Shown one piece after another: positions 35,301 to 45,548 of a stretch of 64,000 bases of DNA (its first letter is position 1; each line of letters begins with the position of its first letter). The notes below the pieces were generated by a model. It made no database searches. It saw only the letters and a list, made by a program, of their open reading frames with translations, and had not been told where the DNA came from. Source of the DNA: Batrachochytrium dendrobatidis JAM81 (taxonomy: Eukaryota; Chytridiomycota; Chytridiomycetes; Rhizophydiales); contig NW_006281114.1 in the NCBI RefSeq assembly GCF_000203795.2, positions 248,001-312,000 of the forward strand. The letters run 5' to 3'. The position numbers were made by a program, and so were the translations under genes.

Positions 35301-35523
35301 TGATGATGACCGAGGTGATTTGAACCGAAGTAAACGGCAACGAGCAGATGAGAGCGAAAACTCGGATCGTAATCATTATGAACGAAATACAAAATCTGAC
35401 TCAAGACGGGACGGAGGACATAGCAGAGACCGACGATCTGATCGAGGGTTGTCAGACGAACGCAGTCATGGTAAAAATGAAGACTCTAGTAAAAGATTTG
35501 ATCGAGGTAAAAAAACCAAGTGA
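32363..35523 (+). CDS. MPE1: Mpe1/RBBP6-type pre-mRNA cleavage and polyadenylation factor subunit
   Basis: In yeast Mpe1 is a subunit of the cleavage and polyadenylation factor. The N terminus is a DWNN ubiquitin-like domain (MSIVFYKFKSAKDFDTCTFD, GAGISVFDLKREI, FDLALHNAQ), completed after a 429-bp intron (32532-32960) by EYTNDTTIISRNSSVLVSR. Next come a CCHC zinc knuckle (PPAGYICYRCGQRG, then HYINMCPTIGD), the conserved TTGIPKMFLKTI, and a RING/U-box (FECLICQKLLRDAVSTTCCN, FKCPVCGSDQVPDQLLTNKT). The C-terminal 300 residues are Asn-rich, then Met/Pro-rich, then Arg/Asp/Ser-rich (RSRGRDDDDRGD). Exons after the DWNN domain are short and boundaries approximate. Confidence 0.92.
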
Positions 35524-35684
35524 CAGCCCCATTAAATAAACTTGTACCGTTCCAACTTATTTGTTTAAAATATAATTTGTCTCTAAACAAATCGATAACG
35601 AGCCTGCCCACCAATACTGCAACACAATCCGAAACCAGTCAATATTCATAATCAATAACAGCACATGCATGGTTTTGGCTATGT

Positions 35685-37184
35685 TTATTTATTCAGTCCA
35701 AGAACTTTTGAGAACTTGGCAAATTCAATTTTAACAAGTCGGTTTGCAATCACATCTACAAAATCTTTGGCAAATTTTTCATAACCCTATACATAGAATA
35801 CGTTGGTTTAATTCAATTGAATATGTCACATAAATACTGATAAAATACTATTCAATCACCTTTGCGTTAAAGTGCATCTTGTCTTCATCATAATACCGAT
35901 CTACGCGGTATTCAAAATTCATGACATCTATGTTGGGTCCAGCAAATACATGTTCCTTGTCACTATTTACCACAAGTATGTTTTTAGCAAACCTCATTCC
36001 GCGCAATTCAATAGATGAAAACCAATGTATAAGCATCATACCCTCTTGTAGTGTACTCTAAAATCATTGTATTAAGACGCATATTCTGTTCAAGAACTGC
36101 GTCAGATACGTTAGAATCACCCGTGTTGGCGACTGGGCAGACGTAGACATCTTTACCCATATCTTGCAAAGCTTTGCAAATAGAGTGTATGTTTCCAATA
36201 GTTTGCTCTGGTGATATTTCCACACCAGTAGTCATGGCAGATCTGCAAAGCATATTATAAGCAAGATGCGTACCGATTTATCAAACCAAAGCAAAAACAA
36301 TAAACCATTTTAGCATACCTTGAATCATTGAAACCTACTAAAAGAATAACCACCTGTGCTCGAGCATACTTTGGCTTTTCAAACAGCCTCTCAAAATGAG
36401 TGGGGTGTTGTTGAGATGCAGTCTACAGTATGATGTAAAAAATGCCATTGACAGTTTAAATTCAACACATTACAATTGCCAAGTCAAAAATCTGGTAATA
36501 TTGAGCTGGACCAATGAGTGTACCTGTTCGCTTGACGGAAGCCTGAGCTTTCAAGTAAATGGTAATTCCGAATGAATAGCGTTAGAGTGAATACGGTTGG
36601 TATGTTTAAAATAATGCTGCACATTTAGAATCAGTCAATCTCACCATTGGAACGAGGTTGATCCTTTGACACCACAGTTGAATATAGACCAAGTTTGCTT
36701 AATTCTACTTTCCTTTGCAAGCTCTCTTGCCAAGAATCGAGCCAAGCCTAATTTCCTCGAAATAAGGTCAATTTAGAGTAACTGAATAAAGCGAATTACT
36801 TTAAATTCAATGCCACGAGAGTTTACCTGGAATACTGCCCAGATTTGGATTATCGCCAACACCAGCAGCAAAGTCATCGCCAATAATAATCAAGGTGTTG
36901 TCAAAGTTACCACCGCGATGCACCATGGCAGAAGATCCATAAGCAACCCATACAGCCAGCAGTGAATATAAAAATGCTTTAAACATGCGAATGCATGCAT
37001 GAGCAGCCTCAATAAAATCTATAAAACGAGTGCCAGATATTGAAAAGGCTCGAGAAGGTTCTTTTGATGTTGCATCTGATGGTACGGATGAATGGGTCGG
37101 GTTTGAAACAGCTGAATCAAAAGGCTTTGACTGTTTGGCTGCATTTGCACGCAGTCTTGTACCGTTATCCATGTCAGAGGCCAT
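35685..37184 (-). CDS. SGNH/GDSL-fold membrane protein lacking the catalytic serine
   Basis: The N terminus is polar (MASDMDNGTRLRANAAKQ...), followed by a transmembrane segment (MFKAFLYSLLAVWVAYG). The SGNH blocks then appear in order across about six exons: block I IIIGDDFAAGVGD, block II FNCGVKGSTSFQW, block III VVILVGFNDS, and block V DKMHFNAKGYEKF. The oxyanion Gly and Asn and the Asp-His pair are present, but the nucleophile Ser of GDS is Asp (codons GGC GAT GAC), read directly from 36870-36890. The fold is therefore likely but ordinary esterase activity is doubtful. The gene is divergent from MBF1 with 212 bp between start codons. Confidence 0.78.
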
Positions 37185-37396
37185 TCGTTAAATCTTAGAC
37201 TAGACATGGCAACGATTGAATGGATTTGCAGAATGTTGGCACAACGCTCCTCAGGACAAACCATGATAATCACGTGTAAATCACGAGACATAGTTTTCAC
37301 TTTTGTGGGTAGTGGCGCATAGGTTTGTGCTGTTGATCTGCTCGACTTTACAGACAATTGAATCGACTTTACAAGCAATTAAATCGAGTATACACC
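37185..37396. promoter_or_regulatory. Short divergent promoter between SGNH-fold gene and MBF1
   Basis: The two start codons are 212 bp apart and point away from each other, so both promoters must lie here or overlap the genes. Near-repeats ACAATTGAATCGACTTTACA and GCAATTAAATCGAGTATACA lie directly upstream of the MBF1 ATG. No TATA box stands out. Confidence 0.4.
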
Positions 37397-38209
37397 ATGA
37401 GTAATATGGGATGGGATGATGTGACTATTATCAGGAAGCGTCCTGAGACTGGTAAAAGTCTACGTAGCGCAGAGTCTCTTACAGCTGCACAACGCTCGGG
37501 CGGGGCCATCTCATCTGAAAAAAAGACTGGTATCAATCAGAATCATAAAAGTGTCGAGGCTGGAAAGGCTGCTAAAATAGACCGGGAAACTGAGGTATAT
37601 TCCTTTTAATATAATGGATAATTCCTATATGTAAAGTTGTAGTGGTCGACTGTTTTCTTGGTGTTCTAGCATTGGTTAGGTTGAATGATGCTGTATAGTA
37701 TTGGTACTTTCTAGGACGTATGGAATGCATTGATCCGGTTGGGTTCATTTACGCTTCTTGCATACTGTTTGAATGACCCAAGCATGGCTTTGGTCCATTG
37801 CTTGTTTTCCAACCATGCCTCCTGTCATCCTGGTCATTGTCAATTTGTTTGAAATGATGTGATCTAATGCATTGCTACAATTCCTTGTCATTCGATCACA
37901 ATAAACTCACATGTGATCACTGCTATCCTAACAACCTTGACTAAATCCAATCCACAGAACTTTCAGGTGGAGCGAGTTGGACTCACGCTGTCCAAGGCGA
38001 TCCAGTCTGGTCGACAAGCCAAGGGGTTAACACAAAAGGACTTTGCCACCAAAATCAATGAAAAACCATCTGTAGTCAATGACTATGAGTCTGGCAAAGC
38101 ACCTAACCCTAACCAACAAATTCTGGCCAAGATGGAGCGGGTACTATGTATTAAGCTTCGAGGCAAGAATATTGGGTCTCCACTAGTAGCTCCTGGATCA
38201 AAAAAATAA
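37397..38209 (+). CDS. MBF1: Multiprotein-bridging factor 1
   Basis: Transcriptional coactivator bridging TBP and bZIP factors, also linked to ribosome-collision frame maintenance. The N-terminal MBF1 domain begins [21 protein letters not shown] single intron of about 365 bp follows DRETE and rejoins at [19 protein letters not shown]. The C terminus is a Cro/C1-type helix-turn-helix ([48 protein letters not shown]). Length and order are standard for the family. Confidence 0.94.
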
Positions 38210-38387
38210 ACTTGAATTCTTGAAACGAGTCTTGTGTAGATGAAACTGAACAGTATTCACATGACATATAATGAGGTTGTTCATGTGAATGAAACTCCGT
38301 AATTGATCCCTTGAACCCTACGATGCATGAAAATGGCTGTAAACCGGTGTATAAATTGCTAGATGGGAACAATCTAAAAGGCTTGTA

Positions 38388-38872
38388 TTACACCGTGTTC
38401 ACGTAAAATGAAACAGTTGTATTATCCTGCAGTCATTGCCTCGAAATAAGCAATAGTCGGATATTTGTTGCGCTTTCCTACTAGAAATCGGCTTGAATAG
38501 ACACCCAGTTCTTCCAAATGCAACGACTGTTATACAATATAATCAAACTAGTTTTGAACAGAGATTATCCTCTTTGGTATAGCCATATATTGTACGATCG
38601 ACAAGTTTAACATCAGATACTGGCTTGACTGGTGCCAAACAAGCTCTGTAAACTCGTTTTAAAATATCCGATACATGATAGTTTAAGAAACCAAAGATTG
38701 CAGGTCTTGGGAATGCAATTATAAATGTCAATCATCAAAAGACTAATGAATTTAATGAGTTCATATGGCACAATATTGCCTAATAAATGTGGTGTGAATG
38801 ATTATTTCGTGAGATTGTTTATTATGCACTGACACCCTTATTTATATTCCACTTACGTAAATAGGATTGCGA
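38388..38872. repeat. Full-length dispersed element (about 485 bp)
   Basis: Left terminus ATTACACCGTGTTCACGTAA followed by AATGAAAC; right terminus CCACTTACGTAAATAGGATT. Inner blocks shared with other copies: CCTCGAAATAAGCAATAGTC, CATATATTGTACGATCGACA, AAATGTGGTGTGAAT and TGTTTATTATGCACTGACAC. It lies about 140 bp upstream of the Ser-rich gene at 39010. The short stretch between MBF1 and the element shows nothing further. Confidence 0.7.
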
Positions 38873-39009
38873 AAGCAATCATTACTTTGGCTCGTACTTT
38901 TAGTAAACCAAATTCTTATTTTGACTGATTGCGCTTATAAACTCGATTTGGCACCCTTTTTCACTTCAACTTACGCAGGGTAGAATCCATTAGTGAAAGC
39001 TTAAACTCA

Positions 39010-40074
39010 ATGTCAAACGTCTTGTCCTGGATATCCTCTCTTGCTCAGGCTGCTACGTCTGGAAATAGCAACGCTGTTTCTCCTGTTTCTCCATCAAAGG
39101 CTTCTTCAGATAATGGACTAGTGATGGCTGGGGCTGCTTCTTCGCAATCCTTTTCAACTCCTGGTCCTTCAACTTCCGCCACCACTGATGGTTCCATGAA
39201 CAAGTCGCGACCAGTCGCAACTGATGCATCCTCAAGCATGCATGGCTACAGCCATCTCTACCCTCCTGCTCATACTTCTGTTTCGAATATTACCAAGACT
39301 GCGTCTGGGAATAGTAAATCTTCCCTAGACTCTCTTGAAATAGCACCAACTTCATCTCATGACCAACATTGTCCTGACCAGTCGGATGGCTCTCCCATCG
39401 ATTCAGCTTGCACTCCTAAGCTTGCACCTCCACGCTCTCCGATATATGGCCATGTGGAGGGAAACGAAGACTTGTATAGCGACTGGCTAGTGCTAGATAG
39501 TCAATGGTGTGATGTTTGCTCCTCCTTGTCCGATACTTCTGACGAAGATGATGGTACCAGCAGTATCATGACGTTGGAATCCGTTCATGTTCCTCCTCCG
39601 TCCGACACCTCCTCGGTTCACAACTACAACAAGACTCACCGTCGTACACATAGTCATCGTAAAAACACAAGTAATAGCAGCATTCACCAGCAGCACTCCC
39701 GCCCTCCGTTAGGGACACTGTTACCAGGAGGTCCAAACAGCTTGAATAACAGCAGAACGGACCTCCGTTCTCCTTCCACCCCTAAACTTCCCCAGTTGCC
39801 TACTATTTCAACCTCTGCTGTCATGGCTCGCCAACTGGTTTCCAACAAGTCCGTTTCTGAAGTCGGAACAGAACGTATGACTAGACAACTTAACAGGCGG
39901 GCAAAGCGGATGTCTACTACCGCATCCGCTACTGCAACTTCTCCAACAGTTGCATTGTCCGGTTCACTCTCGATTGGATCCGGATCCCTTCATCCAGTCT
40001 TGGCAGAACTGCGTGAAAATGAACTAAAAGCAGCCAAGTCGCGTCGCATGATGCGTCGCGAAGTACTACGGTGA
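39010..40074 (+). CDS. Serine/threonine-rich protein of unknown function, intronless
   Basis: One uninterrupted frame of 354 residues from ATG 39010. Ser, Thr and Pro dominate. Features: an N terminus MSNVLSWISSLAQAATSGNS that could form a short amphipathic helix, an island of higher complexity (LYSDWLVLDSQWCDVCSSLS followed by DTSDEDDGTS), a His-rich patch (THRRTHSHRKNTSNSSIHQQ), and a basic helical C terminus (ERMTRQLNRRAKRMS and LAELRENELKAAKSRRMMRR). No known domain recognised. The long sense frame, codon regularity and good start context support a real gene. The acidic WLVLDS..CDVC island might bind a partner (inference). Confidence 0.65.
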   Translation: MSNVLSWISSLAQAATSGNSNAVSPVSPSKASSDNGLVMAGAASSQSFSTPGPSTSATTDGSMNKSRPVATDASSSMHGYSHLYPPAHTSVSNITKTASGNSKSSLDSLEIAPTSSHDQHCPDQSDGSPIDSACTPKLAPPRSPIYGHVEGNEDLYSDWLVLDSQWCDVCSSLSDTSDEDDGTSSIMTLESVHVPPPSDTSSVHNYNKTHRRTHSHRKNTSNSSIHQQHSRPPLGTLLPGGPNSLNNSRTDLRSPSTPKLPQLPTISTSAVMARQLVSNKSVSEVGTERMTRQLNRRAKRMSTTASATATSPTVALSGSLSIGSGSLHPVLAELRENELKAAKSRRMMRREVLR

Positions 40075-40378
40075 ATTGTATCCAAGTCTGGGATATCTTG
40101 ATTCTAAAGAGATGCAGGCTATCCGTCCCAAATGCTTACTTTGTTGAACATCTATTTCTTTAGATTGCTCAACTCGGGCTTACTTGACCCATACCACTTT
40201 CAACCCAACTTCTCCAATCCCTCACATAACCCTACAAACCACACCAAAAAATTAATAGTTTAAATAAAAAATTGTAAGTTGGAAATCAAATGCATTTTAG
40301 ATGTCCAGAATTGATGTCACAATGCTTGATTTAAATAGCATAGTTTGATAGAATCCAGTAATCAGCACGGTGGATATT
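40075..40378. other. Tail-to-tail intergenic gap with no recognisable feature
   Basis: About 300 bp between the Ser-rich gene and the 3' end of the NAD(P)HX epimerase gene. AT-rich, with poly(A)-signal-like AATAAA near 40264 on the plus strand. No repeat element, RNA gene or coding frame is seen. Confidence 0.5.
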
Positions 40379-41543
40379 TCAAAAATCCGATATATTTACG
40401 ATTTGATCAGAGCTTGGATACACGGGAATATCAAGCTGGTATTTCAATGCCAAAGCAAGTGGAACAAACCTACCGCCCAAATAATGATGCTTGAATTTGA
40501 CATCTCGAACACCAATCTTGGGAGCAGTAAGAGATACTAGCATTTCTGGTACAAATCCTTGATGGGTTACATTTCCTTAAAGTTGCCAAACGTGGTCTGA
40601 TTAGCACTGAAAAGATTGAACAACTATCTTGCAGTCACAGTATCTACTAAAGATGGATCGTCATTCTCCATATTAGATTTAGTATAATGAAACATACCTT
40701 GCTCTACATTCCATCCAGATGGAATGTCAATCGAGACAATCGGAATCTTGGTCGACTTCAAGGCACTGATGACTGAATCAAACGGAGCTCGAATCTCGCC
40801 TGAAAAACTAAAGCCTATATAGACCAGCTCAGATTGGGGTTGCAATACCAGTAAATACAAGCTATAAGTAGATTGATAAACTCAATATTTACAAATCCGG
40901 CGGCTATATACCAAATATCCCATCAACAATCAAGTTGTGTTTGAATGGAGGCTCTATCGTATTCACAAATGGAATATCAAACGATCGACATTGTTCAACC
41001 AAACTCTGATACAGTGGTTTTTGTGGACGTTTGGGATAGTATATTTCTGGACTGTATCCAAACAAACATAGATGTCTTGCAGCAACAAGAGCATCACCGC
41101 CGTTATTTCCTGATGGACAGTATAAACAAGTCGTAAATTAAACACTGACAGCACCAGACTAGTGCTGGATGCAATAGATTATCCAAAAAGCACTGTACTT
41201 GCCTGGGCCAACACACACTAATATGTTTTTGTGGGTAGATGAAGCATATTCACGAGAAATGGCTTGTGCAACACTTAAACCAGCAAGCTCCATCAACTGT
41301 GTTTTGCAAAACCCATCGAGTCAGTTGTTGTAAGGTACCAAAAAATGGCATCTTGCAGATATCATACACTCCAACTACCTGGTCGATGGAGTATCCAATG
41401 GCTGGACCCATAAGCTCCACATCAATCTGCTGAGCGAGTTTTTGAGACAAAAACTAAATCAAGTAGTGTTTAATCAGTGTGTAGCAATGTGTTATTTGAA
41501 CAACTCATGGCCGAATGCATTAGGAATGCCCAACTACCTTCAT
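40379..41543 (-). CDS. NAXE: NAD(P)H-hydrate epimerase (YjeF_N / AIBP family)
   Basis: Epimerises damaged NAD(P)HX so that a partner dehydratase can repair it. The first exon is only ATG AAG (41543-41538), spliced to give [18 protein letters not shown]. Then: [40 protein letters not shown] (nucleotide-binding signature across an intron), [56 protein letters not shown], and the C-terminal [21 protein letters not shown]. About five introns. No clear presequence is seen on this start, so it may be the cytosolic form. Start codon is 110 bp from the divergent LARP gene. Confidence 0.88.
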
Positions 41544-41652
41544 AATATATAGATTTGGAGCAACTTGATTTCAAGAAATCTCGAAAATATTTTTTTACTT
41601 TAAAAAATTACTATACAAGTTACATTTACTATACAAGTTGCATTTGCCATAC

Positions 41653-43305
41653 ATGACAGCAGAATTGGCCAAAGTTAAAATATTTTTGCAGCTAGTGTAC
41701 TATTTTTGCAATGCCAGCTATCATAGCACCATTTCTTCTCTTCCAAAATCGTTTGTCGACTCGCCACTTTTGGCGCAAGGATGTAAGTATACTTTATGAT
41801 AAATCAATTCAATCCTAAAACACATTTGCATAGTACTACTTGATTGGTTTTTGTAATAACTGTTTCCAACTCATCAATTGTGTTTGACAAACTGTTCATG
41901 CGAATAGGGATTCCATTAAGAGATTTGGCAACTTTCAAAAAAATGAAAGGCTTGATAACCCAGCCAGCAGATATTGCTGAATCGATCATATATTCCTCAT
42001 CAGAATTGTTTGAACTCTCAGTAGATGGTGTTTATCTGCGCCGTAAAACTGAATTTGTCGCAAGCAAAGTGTTTAAAGAAATGTTTAATATTTCACTGCT
42101 AGCTGGATATGCTATGGAGGCCGTTGGATTTGATCAGCTTGTCACCGTTGTAGAAGTTGAGGCTTATTTCAGTCGTTTTGGCGAGATTCAAAATGTTTCC
42201 AAGCATATTGGCATATCTACATGGGATGAAAGATACAATGTAAGTGCTAGATGACAACCAACGTGGCTATTGTGTACATCTTAGTTGATCCATATTTCTT
42301 GAAATAGCTGTCATTTTTCATCGAGTTCAAAGAACTAGATAGTATGATCAAGTCACTGGCTGCCACGCATATGTATGAGGACTCATCTATCCAAGTACGA
42401 GCACATCGGTATGATTCAATCGTTTTGCTAAGTGATTTGACTATTTATTTTAAACATTCAACTTTACATGTTGTTTAAACAGAAAACCGGATGTATCTGC
42501 AGCAATGGTCGTAATTTCTCAAGCCGGATCTACATATCCAAAAGGAAAAATCGTAGAGTTTAAACTTGTTTCTGACGTGATTGAATCTGTGGAGCAGTAT
42601 TCTATTCAAGTAAGCATATCATTTTTCATGGCTCTAGTCCAACTGATGTTTACATACTACTATATAAATATTTACAAATTTTTGTCATTTAAACAGGAAC
42701 AATTTGAAAAATATGCCACTGTCGCCATGATAGACTACGTCAAAGGAAATGCGACTGGATACATTGAGTTCAAGCAGTCTGTTGCGCTTGAAGCCATTTC
42801 AGTTATTTTTAATAATGGCGGGTTGCACATTCAAGGTGAACCCATACAGTTACGTGCGCTTGTGGAAGATGAAGAGCAAATGTACTGGATGGTAAAAGCT
42901 GAGAAGCAAATGATTCAAGGACCAAACCGGATATCTGTTTTAGATCTTGCACATGCAGCCAAATTTTCCAAGCAGGCAATACAACAACAAAAAATCACTA
43001 TTAGGCGCAAAGGAAAAGCCAAAAAAATCAAAGGCAGAACAAAGACAGGCACTAATAGATTGACAAAGTATCATAGCCGAGAGATCAAAGACTGTGATTC
43101 TAAATTGACAGATACAGCCAAAAGTACCAACATACATATTGACGAGACTGTCCTTTCTGCACTCGGCGTAAAACATGGCAAGAATGGTGTTGGTAAAACT
43201 ACTAAAACTTTAAAGTTTAACAAAAAGTTTCATAACCTCAAACGTCATGGCACATCTGACTCGAATGCAATGCAAAACCTGCTTGAAGGATTTGATCGCA
43301 TTTAA
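41653..43305 (+). CDS. LARP7: La-related protein with C-terminal xRRM (LARP7/Pof8-like)
   Basis: RNA-binding protein of the La family. An intron at 41783-41909 joins LLAQG to WIPLRDLATFKKMKGL, giving a La motif (YYFCNAS..., WIPLRDLATFKKM, IIYSSSELFELSVDGVYLRR). An RRM1-like region follows (VTVVEVEAYFSRFGEIQNVS, LSFFIEFKELDSM). After two more introns comes an xRRM: EQFEKYATVAMIDYVKGNAT then GYIEFKQS, with the aromatic-adjacent RNP3-type Asp, and a basic Lys-rich tail. The La motif lacks several canonical residues of the Gln-x-x-Tyr-Tyr-Phe-Ser-Asp type, as in divergent LARP7 members. La itself is the main alternative; RNA target unknown, but 7SK-like or telomerase RNA is plausible. Confidence 0.75.
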
Positions 43306-43308
43306 GAT

Positions 43309-43687
43309 CGCTGCCGTACTCGCATAACATGGAACACTTGTATTTATCTTGCATTGGCTTCCACTATTTTGTTTCGGAATAAACAATGATTAAATCTGCG
43401 CTTTTCTATTGAAGATTGACACTCGATTCTTTGAAACCAGCGTTTGTCATATGATGCACGATCAAATCACCACTATTGGCATAGCCATACATTGTGCAAT
43501 CATCAAACCCATTCATTACAATCCAGATATTAGGTTTGACTACTCTCAATAGTGCTTTATACAAACTCATTTGCTGTATTTTAAAAACTCGGATACAATT
43601 TAATTCAAGAAAACAGAGATTGCACTTTTGGAAATGCAACGGCTGTTTCCATGCCAGTCTTGCATTTTACGTGAATACAGCTGTAAG
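43309..43687. repeat. Full-length dispersed element (about 380 bp)
   Basis: Starts CGCTGCCGTACTCGCATAAC then ATGGAAC and ends TTTTACGTGAATACAGCTGT, with both termini matching the family. Inner blocks CTTGTATTTATCT, TTTCGGAATAAACAATGATT, CACTCGATTCTTTGAAACC, ACATTGTGCAATCATCAAAC and CAGAGATTGCACTTTTGG recur in other copies. It begins 3 bp after the LARP stop codon and ends about 150 bp before WSS1. Confidence 0.75.
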
Positions 43688-43835
43688 TAATACACTTGTA
43701 TGGGAAAACACTAAAGTTTAATGTCTTGTGCAGCAGGTAATTATCGTCAAGTCAGAATCCAGTATTGATCGTCTATTTGAGTCATTATCAAATTGAATTC
43801 GCTTCTTTCCATTCTAAACAAAATTTTAGAATCGA

Positions 43836-45133
43836 ATGGAATTGCGTCCGCTTAAAAGACGACAGAATGTAAATACGGCTCAAAAACTGTTAGAACGCAT
43901 ATATTCAGATGTAAGTGCATTCATTACATTAGACTATTGATATAATATACTTTGGGTCTCTTATATTCAACCCACTGAATAACAATAGGTTCAGCCTATC
44001 ATGAAACTGCACAACTTTCGAGTTGGCTCACTTCAAGAGTTTTATCCAACAAACCCAAACCTACTTGGTCTGAATGTCAATCATGGTCAAGTCATTCGAA
44101 TCAGGCTTAGGCATGCATTTGACGACAATCAATTTCTCGAATTTCATGATTTAATCGGAACCATGCTGCATGAACTCGCACATAATGGTCGAGTATTTGC
44201 CACGAGCCTTTATGTTACTCTAGTGTACTGATACCCTTTGATTCTGTGTTTATAGTTTATGGTCCACACGATGCAAAGTTTTACAAATTTCTGGATAGAC
44301 TATTTGACAATTATGAAAGATCCCAAGATGCTGGATTTCGTTCAAATGGTAACCGACTGGGCGGCCGTCACGTAACAGAAGATCAATTTAAAAAGGAATC
44401 TATTGCGGCTGCTGAGAAACGACGAAAGCTGAATGAAATTATGATTCCAGTTGGTGGTCGGAAGCTTGGCACTAGATCCGAGCTGGACAATATCATGACA
44501 CCAGCACAGCTTGCTGCTATGGCTGCCGAACGTCGCGCACAAGATTCAAAATGGTGTGGAATTGGATCTGATGAATGTGACCATAGTCAAAAAGATATGG
44601 AGCATGATCATTTTTGTCCAATTGGTGACGCAGCTGACCCAATTCTAACTCAATTCAAAGAAAATGATCCACTTTTGGAGATGTCTAATATTGCTGGATC
44701 TATGAAACGTTCATCGCAAGCGTCTTTTTCTAGCAACACATGTATACCAGCTTGTCAATCACAATCACCACCTGCCTCAATGTTGACAAGTGCGGATAAT
44801 CAAGTTGTAATAGCCTCTAGCTCTGTTCCAGCATTCGCCAATGAGTCAGTCATGGCAAGTAGCTCGTCTTTAACTCGCGCACAAAGCATTGATCAAACAG
44901 AACATCCAACCGTATCGAAAATTAAAACAGACTTGACTGCCGAGTCATTATCGATGAACTCGTATGATGGAAGCTCATATTCCCAGCCAATTATCATTGA
45001 AGATATTGTCGAAGCTTCTTGGCAGACAGATGTAGTAGATTCATCAAAAACATGGATCTGTTTGACATGTACACTCATCAACAAATCACCTGTATTGCAA
45101 TGTGAATGTTGTCTTGCAATCCGATCTAAATAA
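43836..45133 (+). CDS. WSS1: Wss1-type DNA-protein crosslink protease
   Basis: SUMO-dependent metalloprotease that removes proteins crosslinked to DNA. First exon MELRPLKRRQNVNTAQKLLE, intron, then VQPIMKLHNFRVGSLQEFYP. The active site HELAHN is followed across an intron by VYGPHDAKFYKF, completing HExxH...H. WLM-domain pieces GLNVNHGQVIRIRLR and NRLGG follow. The C-terminal half is Ser-rich and holds a SUMO-interacting-like stretch (QPIIIEDIVEAS) and a RanBP2-type zinc finger (TWICLTCTLINKSPVLQCEC). Family, catalytic residues and accessory motifs agree. Confidence 0.93.
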
Positions 45134-45186
45134 TCATCATTTTAAAATTCGATACTTTTCATGGCAAAAGTGGATTGGAATAGATA

Positions 45187-45523
45187 TGTACAGCCATATT
45201 TACGTAAAATGAAACAAACAAGGATGCCAAAATGTATAATAAATTACCAGTCTCATGATAATCTACACCGCATTTAGTGGGAAAGCGTCAACTGTTTGGC
45301 AAACAGCAATGTTGCGAGGTTAAAACTTCATACTGTTCATTTTTAAACTGCTGAAAATTGCTTTAACAATACATTTGTATTGTGTACGATTCCAAAAACT
45401 AAAAATGCCTACTCTCGATTCAACTTGTAGTAGAAACCACGATCAATACTCGACTATTATTTATTCCAAGCAGTCATTACAAGATAGATGCAAGTAATCC
45501 ATTTCATGTAAATACGAAGTAAC
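45187..45523. repeat. Full-length dispersed element (about 335 bp)
   Basis: Left terminus GTACAGCCATATTTACGTAA then AATGAAAC; right end ATTTCATGTAAATACGAAGT. Shared blocks: TACCAGTCTCATGATAATC, CACCGCATTTAGTGGGAAAG and TATTTATTCCAAGCAGTCAT. It fills the tail-to-tail gap between WSS1 and FHIT. Confidence 0.7.
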
Positions 45524-45548
45524 AATTTTTTATTTCAAGCGAATACAA

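Noticed and set aside
38101..38120. Telomere-like CCTAACCCTAACC
   Set aside because: Only two units, and they lie inside the MBF1 coding sequence, where they encode Pro-Asn-Pro-Asn. No array, so chance.
41711..41784. Alternative start of the LARP gene at 41711 (MPAIIAPFLL)
   Set aside because: With the good GTAAGT donor this frame does not lead into the La-motif exon, whereas the frame from 41653 joins exactly to WIPLRDL.
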